Source: Spirochaetaceae bacterium (lineage in GTDB: Bacteria; Spirochaetota; Spirochaetia; Treponematales; Breznakiellaceae). From it: a DNA stretch of 33,959 nt. A model generated the notes under the pieces. It saw only the letters and a list, made by a program, of their open reading frames with translations, made no database searches and was not told the origin of the DNA. The position numbers and the translations under genes are program-made. The DNA lies in NCBI GenBank assembly GCA_031265635.1, contig JAISCK010000061.1, positions 1-33,959 of the forward strand. Direction: 5' to 3'. Of the stretch, positions 13,656-22,916 are shown piece by piece; the stretch's first letter is position 1; the number at the start of each line of letters is the position of its first letter.

Positions 13656-16076
13656 CTAGCCTTGGACAGTCCTCCCGTACAGTCTCCGGTACAGTTCAAA
13701 ATAATCCGTTCCATCTTCTCCGGCCAATACGCTGTCCCGTATAAGGCCGTAGACGCCGCCCTGTTCCGCGCGGTAGGATTTTTCATTGGTTTTTTTGATT
13801 CTCTTTCCACCGTATTCAAAACCCCAGAGCAGGGCCGAGACAGAATATTTTTTTTGCCCGCCGGGTATGTGGTATTGTTCGGCCCTGGTAATCCGTATGC
13901 CGTCGGGAAGCGCGGCGTTGAGGGCCGAGGCGAAAACAGCGGGGGCCACGGCTTTGTCAAGATCAGAGGAGGCGATTTCCGCCAGGGCGCCTATGCCTAT
14001 GGACAGGGGAGAAGCTATATCAAGCCGGGGCAGGGGGTTAAAGCCCCGGCTGTACTGTATCGGCAGGCCGGAGCGGACAAAGGCCATGGAAAAAACTTCA
14101 ACCAGGGAAAGATGGGACAAAAAAACCGCTCTGCCTGATTTTGAAAAGCTGAAGAGCATCCTCAGCGTGTCAGGGTCCCGCTTGTGCGCTCCGGTTGCGG
14201 CAGTATCAGGAAGGGCGGAGAAAGCAGCAGGGGCGTCCGCGCCTTGAGAGGAATCAGGTTCCCTTGAATCTGGATCATAAAGTATTTTCTCATCATGTAT
14301 AAAATTATAGACGATTTTATTGCCGCCCTTGCATATTCCGCAGGGATTAGTGCAGTTTTCCATACATGGTGAAGTAAGTTCATGGGTTTTTGAACGCAGA
14401 GACTCTCTTTTCAAAAAGCCCTTGCCTGTTCCCGGATCAATAAAATCCCAGGGGAGCTTTTCATCCAGGTCCCTTGCCGCCCAGCCCGGCATTTCGGGGT
14501 TTTCGCGTATCAGGTCCAGCCACAGTTCGCGCTTAAAAAAATCGGTCCAGGCGTCAAGCCTCGCGCCCCGGGTAAAAGCCTCCAGGGCGAGCTCCCCCGC
14601 CCCTTCATCGCCCCGGGAAAAAATGCCTTCAACAGCCGAAACAAGGGGGTCGTGTATGCCTACCTTAAAGCCCCGTGGTTTGAGGCGGTCCCGTATATAG
14701 GTGAGTTTTTTTGCCGCCGTTTCAATATCAAGCTGCGGCGACCACTGGTAGGGCGTATGGGCCTTGGGAATAAAAGTCCCTACATTCACGCTGAAATGCA
14801 CGCCGGTTCTGCGGAATACCTCGATTACGAAATCAACGATAGCCTGTTCCTCTGGTATGCCTTCCCCGGAAAGACCCGCGGGCGGCAGGCCGATCATAAA
14901 ATAGAATTTGGCCCCCCTGAACCCCTGGCGCTTTGCTTCGGTGAGTATGGCGCTTACGCTGTCAAGGCTTACTTCCTTGTTGATTGAAAGCTGCCATGCG
15001 TCAAGGGGGGTCTCGACGGCAAAGGTAAGGCCGCTTTTGCGTACCTCGGAAACGCTTTTCAAAAGGGGAAGCGAAAAGCCCGATACCTTTAACGAGGGAA
15101 GCTGAAAGGAAATATGGGCCTTTCCGTAGAGCCGGTTAAGAAGCGAGACAAGGTTCCCTATGCCCCGGTAGTCCCCTGACGAGAGGGACGAGAGGCTTAT
15201 TTCCCGGTAGCCGCCCGAGCGGATAAAGGCCCCGGCCTCGGCTTCGGCCCGGTCAAGGCTTTTCTGCCGCATGGGCCTGTACCAGATTCCCGCGTGGCAG
15301 AAACGGCAGCCGTTGGGGCAGCCCCGCATTATTTCCACGGCGCCGTGATGCTGGACTATCTTCATGCTCGGCACCGGGAACACCGCCGCGCCCGCGGACC
15401 CGGCGGCAAAATCCCAGTCCACCGCCCTCTTCGCCCCGGCTTTCCCCTTGAGCCATACCGAAGGATGGGCCGCGAGTATTTCAAGCAGCGCGCCCCTGCC
15501 TGATTTTTTCGCGTCCCGCAGTGCGGCGCACAGCCCGAAAAAACCGGCCTCGGCCTCCCCTATCCAGAAGGCGTCCACAAAAGGAACATAGGGCAGGGGG
15601 TTTGAAACGCAGGGGCCGCCCATGATGACCAGCGGGTCCTGTTCCGCGCGGGAAGATGCCCTGATGGGGATATGGCCGCTTTTAAGAACGCTCAAAAGGC
15701 CGGTGATGCCCAGTTCATAACCCAGGGTAACGCCGAGTATGTCAAGGTTCCCAAGGGCGATGCCGGAGTCAAGGCCGTAAAGGGGAATGGCGTTTTCCTC
15801 AAGGAGCAGCTCGAAATCAGGAGCGGGGGCAAACACCCGGTCGCAGGCTATGCCCTCGACGCGGTTGAGGCCGTTGTACAGTATGCGCAGGGCCTGGTTT
15901 GACATGCCGATTTCGTACAGATCGGGAAAGGCCACGGCCACGCGGAGAACGCTTTCTTCCATGGCCTTTCTATCGGTCAGCGTGCCGTATTCGCCGCCGG
16001 TATAACGGGAGGGCTTTTCCGCGCCGAGGAGCTTTCCGCCCAGTTCATTTTGAATATCAACAAAACGAAAAGCCAT
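13656..16076 (-). CDS. Radical SAM protein fused to a DUF2344 domain
   Basis: An 806-residue two-part protein. The N-terminal part (about 1-235) resembles the B12-binding-like front of the TIGR03960 family, with VAFPDLYEIGMSN and MGGPCVSNP. The radical SAM core has C253, C257 and C260 in MRGCPNGCRFC for the 4Fe-4S cluster. A second Cys group lies after it in MENCTNPCGICKGG. The C-terminal part (from about 660) is a DUF2344-type domain, starting MLFSFSKSGRAVFLSHL and containing SRGFNPLPRLDIASPL. In many bacteria these are separate neighbouring genes, as I recall; here they are one chain. The reaction is unknown; an RNA-modification role has been suggested for relatives. It starts 4 bases after rodA, so it is probably transcribed with the elongasome genes. 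There is no obvious terminator after its stop. Confidence 0.9.
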   Translation of the reverse strand: MAFRFVDIQNELGGKLLGAEKPSRYTGGEYGTLTDRKAMEESVLRVAVAFPDLYEIGMSNQALRILYNGLNRVEGIACDRVFAPAPDFELLLEENAIPLYGLDSGIALGNLDILGVTLGYELGITGLLSVLKSGHIPIRASSRAEQDPLVIMGGPCVSNPLPYVPFVDAFWIGEAEAGFFGLCAALRDAKKSGRGALLEILAAHPSVWLKGKAGAKRAVDWDFAAGSAGAAVFPVPSMKIVQHHGAVEIMRGCPNGCRFCHAGIWYRPMRQKSLDRAEAEAGAFIRSGGYREISLSSLSSGDYRGIGNLVSLLNRLYGKAHISFQLPSLKVSGFSLPLLKSVSEVRKSGLTFAVETPLDAWQLSINKEVSLDSVSAILTEAKRQGFRGAKFYFMIGLPPAGLSGEGIPEEQAIVDFVIEVFRRTGVHFSVNVGTFIPKAHTPYQWSPQLDIETAAKKLTYIRDRLKPRGFKVGIHDPLVSAVEGIFSRGDEGAGELALEAFTRGARLDAWTDFFKRELWLDLIRENPEMPGWAARDLDEKLPWDFIDPGTGKGFLKRESLRSKTHELTSPCMENCTNPCGICKGGNKIVYNFIHDEKILYDPDSREPDSSQGADAPAAFSALPDTAATGAHKRDPDTLRMLFSFSKSGRAVFLSHLSLVEVFSMAFVRSGLPIQYSRGFNPLPRLDIASPLSIGIGALAEIASSDLDKAVAPAVFASALNAALPDGIRITRAEQYHIPGGQKKYSVSALLWGFEYGGKRIKKTNEKSYRAEQGGVYGLIRDSVLAGEDGTDYFELYRRLYGRTVQG

Positions 16077-16080
16077 ACCG

Positions 16081-17394
16081 CTAATGCTGAAACCTTCTGC
16101 TGTAGATACTGAGGGAAAGGCCTATGCCTGTCATGGCGCTGATTAAGGCGGAGCCTCCGTAGGACATAAAGAGCAGGGGAATACCGGTGATGGGCATGAT
16201 GCCCATGGTCATGCCGACATTGACGATAAAGTGAAAGGATACCACGGCGGCAAAACCGGCGGCGATATAGGAACCAAAGGGATCGGAAGTCGTGCGCATG
16301 ATACGCACAAGCCTCAGCAGCATGGTGAGAAAGAGGGCGAAAACCAGGAGACCTCCGATCAGCCCCCATTCTTCCGAAAAAATTGAAAAGATAAAATCCG
16401 TACTCTGCTGGGGAAGAAAACGGTAATGGCTCTGGGTTCCCTGGAGATACCCTTTGCCAAGCACTCCCCCGGAACCTATGGCGGTAATGGACTGTATGAT
16501 GTGCCAGCCCGATCCCCTGGGGTCCACGTTGGGGTCCAGAAAAACAATGAGCCTCATGATCTGGTAGTCCTGGAGTACCTTGCCCGACGCGAAAGAGGCT
16601 CCCAGGGACACGGTCAGTATGCCCGACACATAAATTATCCAGTAAAAATACCGTTTTTTGAACCGCATAAACCCGTACAGGGCAATAGCGAACACCGTTA
16701 TGAGAAAGAATCCGGCAAGGACAATAAAGCGCGCGTTGGAGAGTATCATCAGCGACGGAAAGGCGCCCCGCAGTATGTGGATATGCCAGAGCGGCAGTAC
16801 CGTAAGCAGGCCGGTAAAAATGATGCACGCCGCCGTAAAAAGCACATAACGCAGCGAAAGCCCGGCTATAAATGTCATGGTCAGCAGTATGGGGATAAAC
16901 ACCAGGGCCGTGCCGAAGTCGGGCTGGAGCAGTATGATGCCCATGGGAACAAAGACCAGAACCGAGGATATCACAAAGCGCTTGAATTCGTTTTGTTCGT
17001 GCCGCGTGGAATCAAGATACCGCGCCAGTACAAGTATTGTGGCGATTTTGGCGAACTCCGACGGCTGTATGCCGAAACTCCCTATGCCTATCCATGCCTT
17101 GGCGCCGTGCACCATGCGTCCGAAAAACAGCGTGTACGCCAGGAGCAGCAGCATGGCAAGGTACAGGTATCCCGAAAAATCGTATATTCTCCTGTAGTCC
17201 AGTATGGATATGAAGAGGGCGATGACTATGCCGGAAACAGCCCACACTATCTGGCGTATGTATTCGGAAGAAACCAGGGTCCGCGTAGAGGTAATCCCCG
17301 ACGAATAAATAAAGAGTATGCCGAAACAGGCAAGGAGCAGGGAACTCAAAAAGAGCGGCAGGTCTATATCCAGTATATTCCGCAGCCGTATCAT
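16081..17394 (-). CDS. rodA: RodA, SEDS peptidoglycan glycosyltransferase
   Basis: A 437-residue polytopic membrane protein of the SEDS family that polymerises lipid II during cell elongation together with PBP2. About ten hydrophobic segments are visible. Conserved segments include the amphipathic GMVHGAKAWIGIGSFGIQPSEFAK-type loop, here split as MVHGAKAWIGIG and QPSEFAKI, the LLQPDFGTALVF helix, and the loop QQSTDFIFSIFSEEWGLIGG with its acidic residues. The C-terminal SYGGSALI motif is also there. The start codon directly abuts the PBP2 stop, and the stop is four bases before the radical SAM gene. Confidence 0.95.
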   Translation of the reverse strand: MIRLRNILDIDLPLFLSSLLLACFGILFIYSSGITSTRTLVSSEYIRQIVWAVSGIVIALFISILDYRRIYDFSGYLYLAMLLLLAYTLFFGRMVHGAKAWIGIGSFGIQPSEFAKIATILVLARYLDSTRHEQNEFKRFVISSVLVFVPMGIILLQPDFGTALVFIPILLTMTFIAGLSLRYVLFTAACIIFTGLLTVLPLWHIHILRGAFPSLMILSNARFIVLAGFFLITVFAIALYGFMRFKKRYFYWIIYVSGILTVSLGASFASGKVLQDYQIMRLIVFLDPNVDPRGSGWHIIQSITAIGSGGVLGKGYLQGTQSHYRFLPQQSTDFIFSIFSEEWGLIGGLLVFALFLTMLLRLVRIMRTTSDPFGSYIAAGFAAVVSFHFIVNVGMTMGIMPITGIPLLFMSYGGSALISAMTGIGLSLSIYSRRFQH

Positions 17395-19272
17395 TTACTC
17401 CCGCCTTGTCTGTACGGGCATGATATACTGGAAGCCCAGGGCCTGGACAGCTTCTTCGTAGCTCTGATTGGCGAAGATGCCCTGGAAGATAATGGCCGAG
17501 GCATAGGGCGCCCACCATTCCCACTGGTTGGCCGCTTCCACGATAACCGACACCACGACGCGTTCTTCCGGGATGGCGGTTTCATAGGGGGCAAAGGCGG
17601 CAAACCAGGAATGCCAGCGGTCGGCCAGCCCTACTTCGCCCGTGCCGGTCTTGCCGGCTATTTCTACCGCCCTGATGTTCAGGGGATACTGGGCGGTTCC
17701 CTCGCTGATGACCGAGCGCATGTTCCGCCGCAGGGTCCTGTACACCTCGCTCCTTATGTCATCGCTTCTGTGCAGGACTTCCGGCCGGGTGGTCCTGATG
17801 ACAGCGCCGGTAAGGGGATCGCGCACTTCCTTGAGCAGATAGGGCTTATACACTACCCCGTCGTTGACCACCATGGATACCATACCGGCCATTTGTATGG
17901 GCGTTACCAGGGTATAGCCCTGGCCTATGGACATATTCATGGTGTCGCCGTCGAGCCATTTTTCATGGAAGCGCCGGTCCTTCCACTGGGGGGTGGGGAT
18001 AAAGCCCGATATTTCACCGGGAAGGTCTATGCCGCTGGCCTCGCCAAAGCCGAATTCCCTGGCATAGGCGACGATGCGCTCCACCCGCAGATAGTCCCTT
18101 CCCGCTATCCAGAAATAAATGTCGCAGGACTGGGCAAGGGCCTGCTGGAGATTGAGGTAGCCGTGGCCCGGCCGCCTGATGTGGCAGCGCCAGTCCCGGT
18201 CGCCGTAACGTATCTCTCCGGGACATTCAATGGTCTTGTCCTGGGGAAAGGCGTCCTCGTTGAGTATGCCGGCGCTTAAAGGTATTTTGAAGACCGACGC
18301 CGGAGGGTAACTGGACTGGATGGCCCGGTTAAGAAACGGTTTGTTGGGATCGTTGATAAGGGCCTGGTATTCGCCTGAGGAATTGCTCCGGTTAAAAAGA
18401 TTGGGGTCATACCAGGGATAGGAAACCATGGCGAGCACTTCCCCGGTGGCCGGCCTGGTTACCACGACGGCGCCCATGCGCCTTCCCAGGGCCTTTTCGG
18501 CCAGGAGCTGTATGTCCCTGTCGATGGTGAGGACCAGGTTTCTCCCCATCGTGGCGGGCTCCCGTATATTGGCGTCTCCGGCTATGCCCCTTCCCTGGGC
18601 GTCAACCGTGCGGATTTCCCTGCCCTCCCTGCCCCGCAGGAGTTCGTCGTACTGCCGTTCTATGCCCGCCTTGCCTATAATATCCCCCTGGTTATAGCCC
18701 ATGTTGTACAGCATGGTCAGTTCGTCACGGGTAATATCCCCGACATAGCCGACGATATGAGAGAGGCTTCCGGAATCGACATAGTTACGCATGGGCTTAC
18801 TCTGCCAGGAAACGCCGGGGAGTACGTCTACCCGTTCAGCCAGGGCCGCTATGGTCTGGAAGGGAACATTGGCGGCAAGTTCCACCGGCTGGTACAGGTA
18901 ATAATTCTGGGGCGGAACCCTTCTGGCCATCTGGTCTTCGCTCAAATTGAGAAGGCCGGCTGTTTCCTTGAGCACGGACTGGATTTCGCCCCTGGGAACC
19001 TCGGCGGGAATGATGCTGACCGCGAAGGAATCGGTATTGAGTACCATGGGCTGGTTGAAATTCCGGTCGTAAATTTCCCCCCGCTGGGCGGGTATTATCG
19101 TGGTCCGCCGCGCGATGTTCCTGGCCTGGCGGCGGTAGGTTTCCCCGCTTACAATCTGCATGCTGAAGAGTTTGATTCCGTAAATGGCAAAGGCGGTTAT
19201 AAAGAGAACCTGGAGCAGTTTGATTCTGAAATCCGAACGGTCGTCATCGGGCAGGTGGCTGAAACTTGACAT
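17395..19272 (-). CDS. mrdA: Penicillin-binding protein 2 (elongation transpeptidase)
   Basis: A 625-residue class B PBP that cross-links peptidoglycan in the periplasm as RodA's partner. One N-terminal membrane anchor (about 17-40), then the dimerisation/pedestal region starting RRTTIIPAQRGEIYDRN, then the transpeptidase. Its catalytic marks are all present: S326-x-x-K329 in PPASVFKI, S382-C-D384 (PBP2 proteins commonly have Asp in this SxN position), and K541-T-G543 in AGKTGTGE. The WRC of DWRCHIR is the cysteine-containing loop common in PBP2. The ATG overlaps the mreD stop by one base (TGATG) and its stop touches the rodA start. Confidence 0.95.
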   Translation of the reverse strand: MSSFSHLPDDDRSDFRIKLLQVLFITAFAIYGIKLFSMQIVSGETYRRQARNIARRTTIIPAQRGEIYDRNFNQPMVLNTDSFAVSIIPAEVPRGEIQSVLKETAGLLNLSEDQMARRVPPQNYYLYQPVELAANVPFQTIAALAERVDVLPGVSWQSKPMRNYVDSGSLSHIVGYVGDITRDELTMLYNMGYNQGDIIGKAGIERQYDELLRGREGREIRTVDAQGRGIAGDANIREPATMGRNLVLTIDRDIQLLAEKALGRRMGAVVVTRPATGEVLAMVSYPWYDPNLFNRSNSSGEYQALINDPNKPFLNRAIQSSYPPASVFKIPLSAGILNEDAFPQDKTIECPGEIRYGDRDWRCHIRRPGHGYLNLQQALAQSCDIYFWIAGRDYLRVERIVAYAREFGFGEASGIDLPGEISGFIPTPQWKDRRFHEKWLDGDTMNMSIGQGYTLVTPIQMAGMVSMVVNDGVVYKPYLLKEVRDPLTGAVIRTTRPEVLHRSDDIRSEVYRTLRRNMRSVISEGTAQYPLNIRAVEIAGKTGTGEVGLADRWHSWFAAFAPYETAIPEERVVVSVIVEAANQWEWWAPYASAIIFQGIFANQSYEEAVQALGFQYIMPVQTRRE

Positions 19273-19775
19273 CAGGCGTCTTCCTTTCCCATGAGTATGG
19301 GCTTAAACTGCCGCAGAAGGCCGAAAACGAGGGGGGCGCTGAGGGTATTGAGGACCAGTTCTACCCAGAGTTTGGGAGCGGTAAAAGAATACGCGGGAAC
19401 GGCGCCGGCAAAAAGCAGATGAAGCGCGAACACAAGGAGGGCCTTTGCAAGGGTCGCCGAAGCGCAGAGCGCCATCGGAAGAAATACCGCGTCAAGGAAA
19501 AACATTCCCTTTACGCATCCCGTTGCGGCGGCGATGAGGGTGCGTATAAAGGCATTGAGTCCCAAAGGCGCGGCGGAAAGAAAATCAAGCAGGAGGCCGG
19601 AGCAGAACCCGGTAAGCTGGCCTGTCATGGTTCCGTTCACATAGGAAACAAAAACCAGTATCACCAGGGCAAGGTCGGGCCGGGCCTGATAAACGGTCAT
19701 ACGGGGAAGTATAGTGGATTCCAGTATGGCGGCAAACAGTATGATGACACAGGCCCAGACAACGTTTTTAACCAT
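19272..19775 (-). CDS. mreD: MreD rod-shape membrane protein
   Basis: A 167-residue protein with five or six membrane segments, in the standard place between mreC and pbp2. Family marks are RPDLALVILVFVSYVNG, where the P-D pair is conserved, and GFCSGLLLDFLSAAPLGLNAF, the G-x-x-x-D-x-x-x-x-x-x-G stretch of MreD. It links MreC/MreB to the cell-wall machinery. The start is uncertain. The ATG at 19775 overlaps mreC by 8 bases and has a GGGGAGG touching it, which is too close for normal initiation; an in-frame ATG at 19793 would place no better site. I keep 19775 because the hydrophobic start then fits the family. Confidence 0.88.
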   Translation of the reverse strand: MVKNVVWACVIILFAAILESTILPRMTVYQARPDLALVILVFVSYVNGTMTGQLTGFCSGLLLDFLSAAPLGLNAFIRTLIAAATGCVKGMFFLDAVFLPMALCASATLAKALLVFALHLLFAGAVPAYSFTAPKLWVELVLNTLSAPLVFGLLRQFKPILMGKEDA

Positions 19776-20634
19776 CCTCCCCGCCTTCGGCATCCAGAAC
19801 AAAGACATATTCAAGCCGTGAAAAATCTATGGCGCTTTCCAGTTCGACTCCCATGGACGTTTCGTATTCCTGGTAGAGTACGCGGCTTGCCCGGCCTATA
19901 GTGAGGCCCGGAGGATAGATGCCGCCGAGTCCGGCGGACACTATCACGTCCCCGGCGCTGATCTCGTCCATGGCCCGCTTTCTGATAAAACGCATAACCA
20001 GGGGAAGATCGGGATTGCCCTGCCCTTCCACAATGCCCTCATACCGGGATTCGGCAAAACGGGCCGAGATGAAAGAACTCCCGTCATAGAGGGGCATCAC
20101 CAGGCTTTCCATCCGGGCCGCCTGAATGACCTTGCCCACCAGGGCCTGGGCGCCGTCCTGAAAGGCTATGACCGGCATGTTTACCCGGACCAGGTCCTGG
20201 GTACCCTTGTTGATGACCAGGGCCGAAAAAAGATTGTCAGGGTCCCTGCCGATAAGCCGGGCCGGAATATGGCGGTAACGCAGGACTTCGGAAAAGCCGA
20301 GTTGTTCTCTGAGACGGTTGTTCTCCTGCCGTATTTCCGCGGCGCTCCGTTCAAGCTGTTCGTACCGGGTCATGCGGCCGGCAAGCTCGTTGTACTCGCG
20401 CCTGAGGCTTGCCAGTTCCCGTATGGAGAGCACGGTCCGCGACATAAAGGACGAAACGCCGTATATGCCGCCTCTGATGCCGGAAAAGGCGGAAAGCCCC
20501 GCGTCCCTGACAGAGGTGATAAAACTTCTGGTGGAAAACAGCAGCAGCGAAAAGGAAACCAGGGTCAGAGCGGCAAAAACATAGGCGTCCCGGCTGAAAC
20601 GCCTTCCGCGTTTTCGGTTCTCCCTGATGCGCAT
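19768..20634 (-). CDS. mreC: MreC rod-shape scaffold protein
   Basis: 288 residues: a very basic N-terminus (RKRGRRF), one membrane anchor (about 17-37), a coiled-coil region (about 65-105) and then the beta-rich periplasmic domain. That domain carries recognisable MreC text: LIGRDPDNLFSALVINKGTQDLV, here split as RDPDNLFSALVINKG, GLVGKV-like ALVGKVIQA, and DVIVSAGLGGIYPPGLTIG near the end. MreC is a single-pass scaffold that connects cytoplasmic MreB to PBP2 and RodA. Its ATG lies two bases after the mreB stop, so translation is coupled. Confidence 0.93.
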   Translation of the reverse strand: MRIRENRKRGRRFSRDAYVFAALTLVSFSLLLFSTRSFITSVRDAGLSAFSGIRGGIYGVSSFMSRTVLSIRELASLRREYNELAGRMTRYEQLERSAAEIRQENNRLREQLGFSEVLRYRHIPARLIGRDPDNLFSALVINKGTQDLVRVNMPVIAFQDGAQALVGKVIQAARMESLVMPLYDGSSFISARFAESRYEGIVEGQGNPDLPLVMRFIRKRAMDEISAGDVIVSAGLGGIYPPGLTIGRASRVLYQEYETSMGVELESAIDFSRLEYVFVLDAEGGEDG

Positions 20635-20636
20635 AA

Positions 20637-21665
20637 CTATCCGTTCAGGCTGTCATAAATACTGTGGGTATTGTCAAAGCCCTTGGCGTTCTCAAAGTAT
20701 TTGCCCGCGCCCAGGGCGACGCATTCAAGGGGCCGCTCGGCAAGTATTACCGGCACCCCTGTCTCCTTGGAAATCAGTTTGGGAAGCCCCTTGAGCAGGG
20801 ACCCTCCCCCGGTCATCACAATGCCCCGCTCCACAATGTCGGCGGCGAGTTCCGGCGGGGTCTTGCCCAGGGTGGCTTTTATTTCGTCGATGATCTGGAC
20901 TATGGGGTCCTTGAGGGCTTCCCGCACTTCCACAGAATCTATCTCAAGCCTGCGGGGAAGCCCGGTGATGGCGTCGGTTCCCTTTATCTCCACCTTCTCG
21001 ATGGTTTTGTCGGGAGAGGCGTTTCCGATTTCTATCTTGAGCCTTTCGGCGATATTGGGGCCTATGATGAGGTTGTGGACGCTTCTGACATATTTGATGA
21101 TTGATTCGTCAAATTCATCGCCGCCCAGGCGTATGGCATTGGTAACTACCATGCCGCCCAGGGAAATGACCGAAATTTCCGTGGTGCCGCCGCCTATATC
21201 GCAGACCATGTGGCCGGCAGGCTCCCAGATCGGAATATCCGCCCCTATGGCCGCGGCGCGGCTTTCTTCAATAACGTACACTTCCCGGGCTCCGGCCTTG
21301 TAGGCGCTTTCTTCCACGGCCCGGCGTTCAACCTCGGTGATGCAGGAGGGTATGCCGATAACCATACGGGGTTTTATGAAACGGTAACGGGGAATCACCT
21401 TGGAGATAAAATACCGTATCATCTTTTCGGTGGACTCAAGGTCGGCTATAACCCCGTCCCTGAGGGGCCGTATGGCGATGATATTGCCGGGGGTCTTGTA
21501 AAGCATGCTCTTCGCTTCGGCGCCCACCGCCATGACCTTCTTGGTTCCCCTCTCGACAGCGACGACCGAAGGTTCATTGATCACAATGCCCTTTCCCCGT
21601 ATGTAAATAATCGTATTACAGGTTCCCAGGTCTATGCCTATATCCTTTGATATTTTTCCAAACAT
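20637..21665 (-). CDS. mreB: MreB actin-like cytoskeletal protein
   Basis: 342 residues, the standard MreB length. The nucleotide site is intact: phosphate-1 loop [11 protein letters not shown] (8-18), phosphate-2 loop [13 protein letters not shown] and adenosine loop [14 protein letters not shown]. It also has the membrane-binding style N-terminus (MFGKISKD) and [19 protein letters not shown], which is nearly invariant in MreB. It forms membrane-bound filaments that orient wall synthesis. A strong GGAGGAAAT precedes the ATG. The gene follows a TPR protein after 42 bases and leads mreC-mreD-pbp2-rodA. Confidence 0.97.
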   Translation of the reverse strand: MFGKISKDIGIDLGTCNTIIYIRGKGIVINEPSVVAVERGTKKVMAVGAEAKSMLYKTPGNIIAIRPLRDGVIADLESTEKMIRYFISKVIPRYRFIKPRMVIGIPSCITEVERRAVEESAYKAGAREVYVIEESRAAAIGADIPIWEPAGHMVCDIGGGTTEISVISLGGMVVTNAIRLGGDEFDESIIKYVRSVHNLIIGPNIAERLKIEIGNASPDKTIEKVEIKGTDAITGLPRRLEIDSVEVREALKDPIVQIIDEIKATLGKTPPELAADIVERGIVMTGGGSLLKGLPKLISKETGVPVILAERPLECVALGAGKYFENAKGFDNTHSIYDSLNG

Positions 21666-21707
21666 ATTTCCTCCGCAGCCTATGGCTTAATTCTTGTTTT
21701 GTCCTGT

Positions 21708-22661
21708 TTATGGCATATATATGCCAAGTTTTTCCCGTGCTTCCCCGTGGCCTGGATTGATACGCAGGGCCCTCCGCCACTCGGCCCTGGCGCGGGTCGC
21801 GTCTCCCAGCGCGGCGTACAGTTCGCCCAGTTCAAAATGGGCGTCGGCGTTCTCTCCGCTTTCGTCGAGAATGGCCCGGAACTGTTCTTCCGCCTCTTCC
21901 GCTTCTCCTTCTCCGGCCAGAACCTTTCCCAAAAGGAGCCTTGCCTGGATTACCACAGTAGCGTCCTTGGAATTTTCAATACAGCGGACAAGGTAGGCCC
22001 TGGCGGAATTCCCCTCCCCCAGTCCTATATAGGACCTGGCTATGGCCAAAAGCCGTAAATCCGAAACATAGGACCCGTCTTCGCTGTTCAGGGACTCCGA
22101 CAGGGAGGCCACGCTGTTCCGGTAATCGCCGAGTTCCGCGTAGGCCAGCCCCAGATACTCGGCAATGTCCGGCGCCCTGAAACCGTTCCCCCTGGCTTCT
22201 TCCAGATACCGGACAGCCAGATCCGCGTAAGAGGCCCCCTTGTGGTAATAGGCCTTGCCCAGAACATAGCGCAGGTCCGCGTCCCTTTCCCCCTCTCTGG
22301 TAAGAAGGGCTTTTCTGAGGGACACGACGCAGTCGTCAATATAGCGGAGGGTACTGGACGCGTTAATCTGGGCCGCGGCAAGCTGATATGACGAAAACCC
22401 CCGCAGACTCAATAAAAAAAAGTCCAGGGGTTTTTTCTCAAGCCATTGTCCGCTCAGGACATACACATCTTCGTAGGTCCCTTCTTCCCAGCAGCGCAGC
22501 AGTTCTCTCCGGTCCCTGCCCCATTCATTCTTGTTCCGTATACCCAAAAACGCCAGAGACAGGACCAGCATGGCCGCTATAATGACCGTCAGCCCGGTCA
22601 AAACAGGGTTTTTCCGGTAAACTTGTATATCAAGCCACTGTCCCGGCTTCTTTTTGAACAT
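21708..22661 (-). CDS. TPR-repeat membrane-anchored protein
   Basis: 317 residues. A short cytoplasmic, basic N-terminus is followed by one membrane segment (about 20-41). The rest is helical with several tetratricopeptide repeats, most clearly ADLRYVLGKAYYHKGASYADLA, AEYLGLAYAELGDYRNSVASLSESL (each visible as shorter pieces) and the last one ADAHFELGELYAALGDATRAR. TPRs bind other proteins, so a scaffold role in the elongasome complex is plausible from its position 42 bases ahead of mreB, but this is inference. No strong ribosome binding site; AGAAGA precedes the ATG. Confidence 0.85.
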   Translation of the reverse strand: MFKKKPGQWLDIQVYRKNPVLTGLTVIIAAMLVLSLAFLGIRNKNEWGRDRRELLRCWEEGTYEDVYVLSGQWLEKKPLDFFLLSLRGFSSYQLAAAQINASSTLRYIDDCVVSLRKALLTREGERDADLRYVLGKAYYHKGASYADLAVRYLEEARGNGFRAPDIAEYLGLAYAELGDYRNSVASLSESLNSEDGSYVSDLRLLAIARSYIGLGEGNSARAYLVRCIENSKDATVVIQARLLLGKVLAGEGEAEEAEEQFRAILDESGENADAHFELGELYAALGDATRARAEWRRALRINPGHGEAREKLGIYMP

Positions 22662-22916
22662 AAGTCTTCTGTTGATTTAATACTGTTTCCGGGGAAAAGT
22701 CAACGGAGGATTCCGGTATAGCAGGCGGGCGCATATAAAATTTAGTACGTGTACCGTCGGATCTTTACCCGGCTTAAAAGCGAATCCAAACCCCTTGCCG
22801 CCCTGAAAAACCGTATCCCCATCCGTATTGGCATTTCGGAGCCACGCCATTGACCCTTATCGTCCCCGGGGTGTACGCTCACAAAACCAGAATATATTTT
22901 TCAAGGAGGACACAGT
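22662..22916. promoter_or_regulatory. Divergent intergenic region, TPR gene / flavin reductase
   Basis: 255 bases with no gene. On the minus strand TTGACT (22698-22703) and TATTAA (22677-22682) could drive the TPR-mreB operon, but their spacing is only 15 bases. On the plus strand the last bases before the reductase hold AAGGAGGAC (a strong ribosome binding site) and an AT-rich ATATATTTTTC that may contain a -10. The middle part (22720-22870) is GC-mixed and shows nothing I can name. Confidence 0.35.

Noticed and set aside
16426-18279. 617-codon plus-strand frame opposite rodA and PBP2
   Set aside because: Long only because high GC3 on the minus strand removes stops on the other strand; the peptide is full of His, Gly, Tyr and Gln with no domain character.
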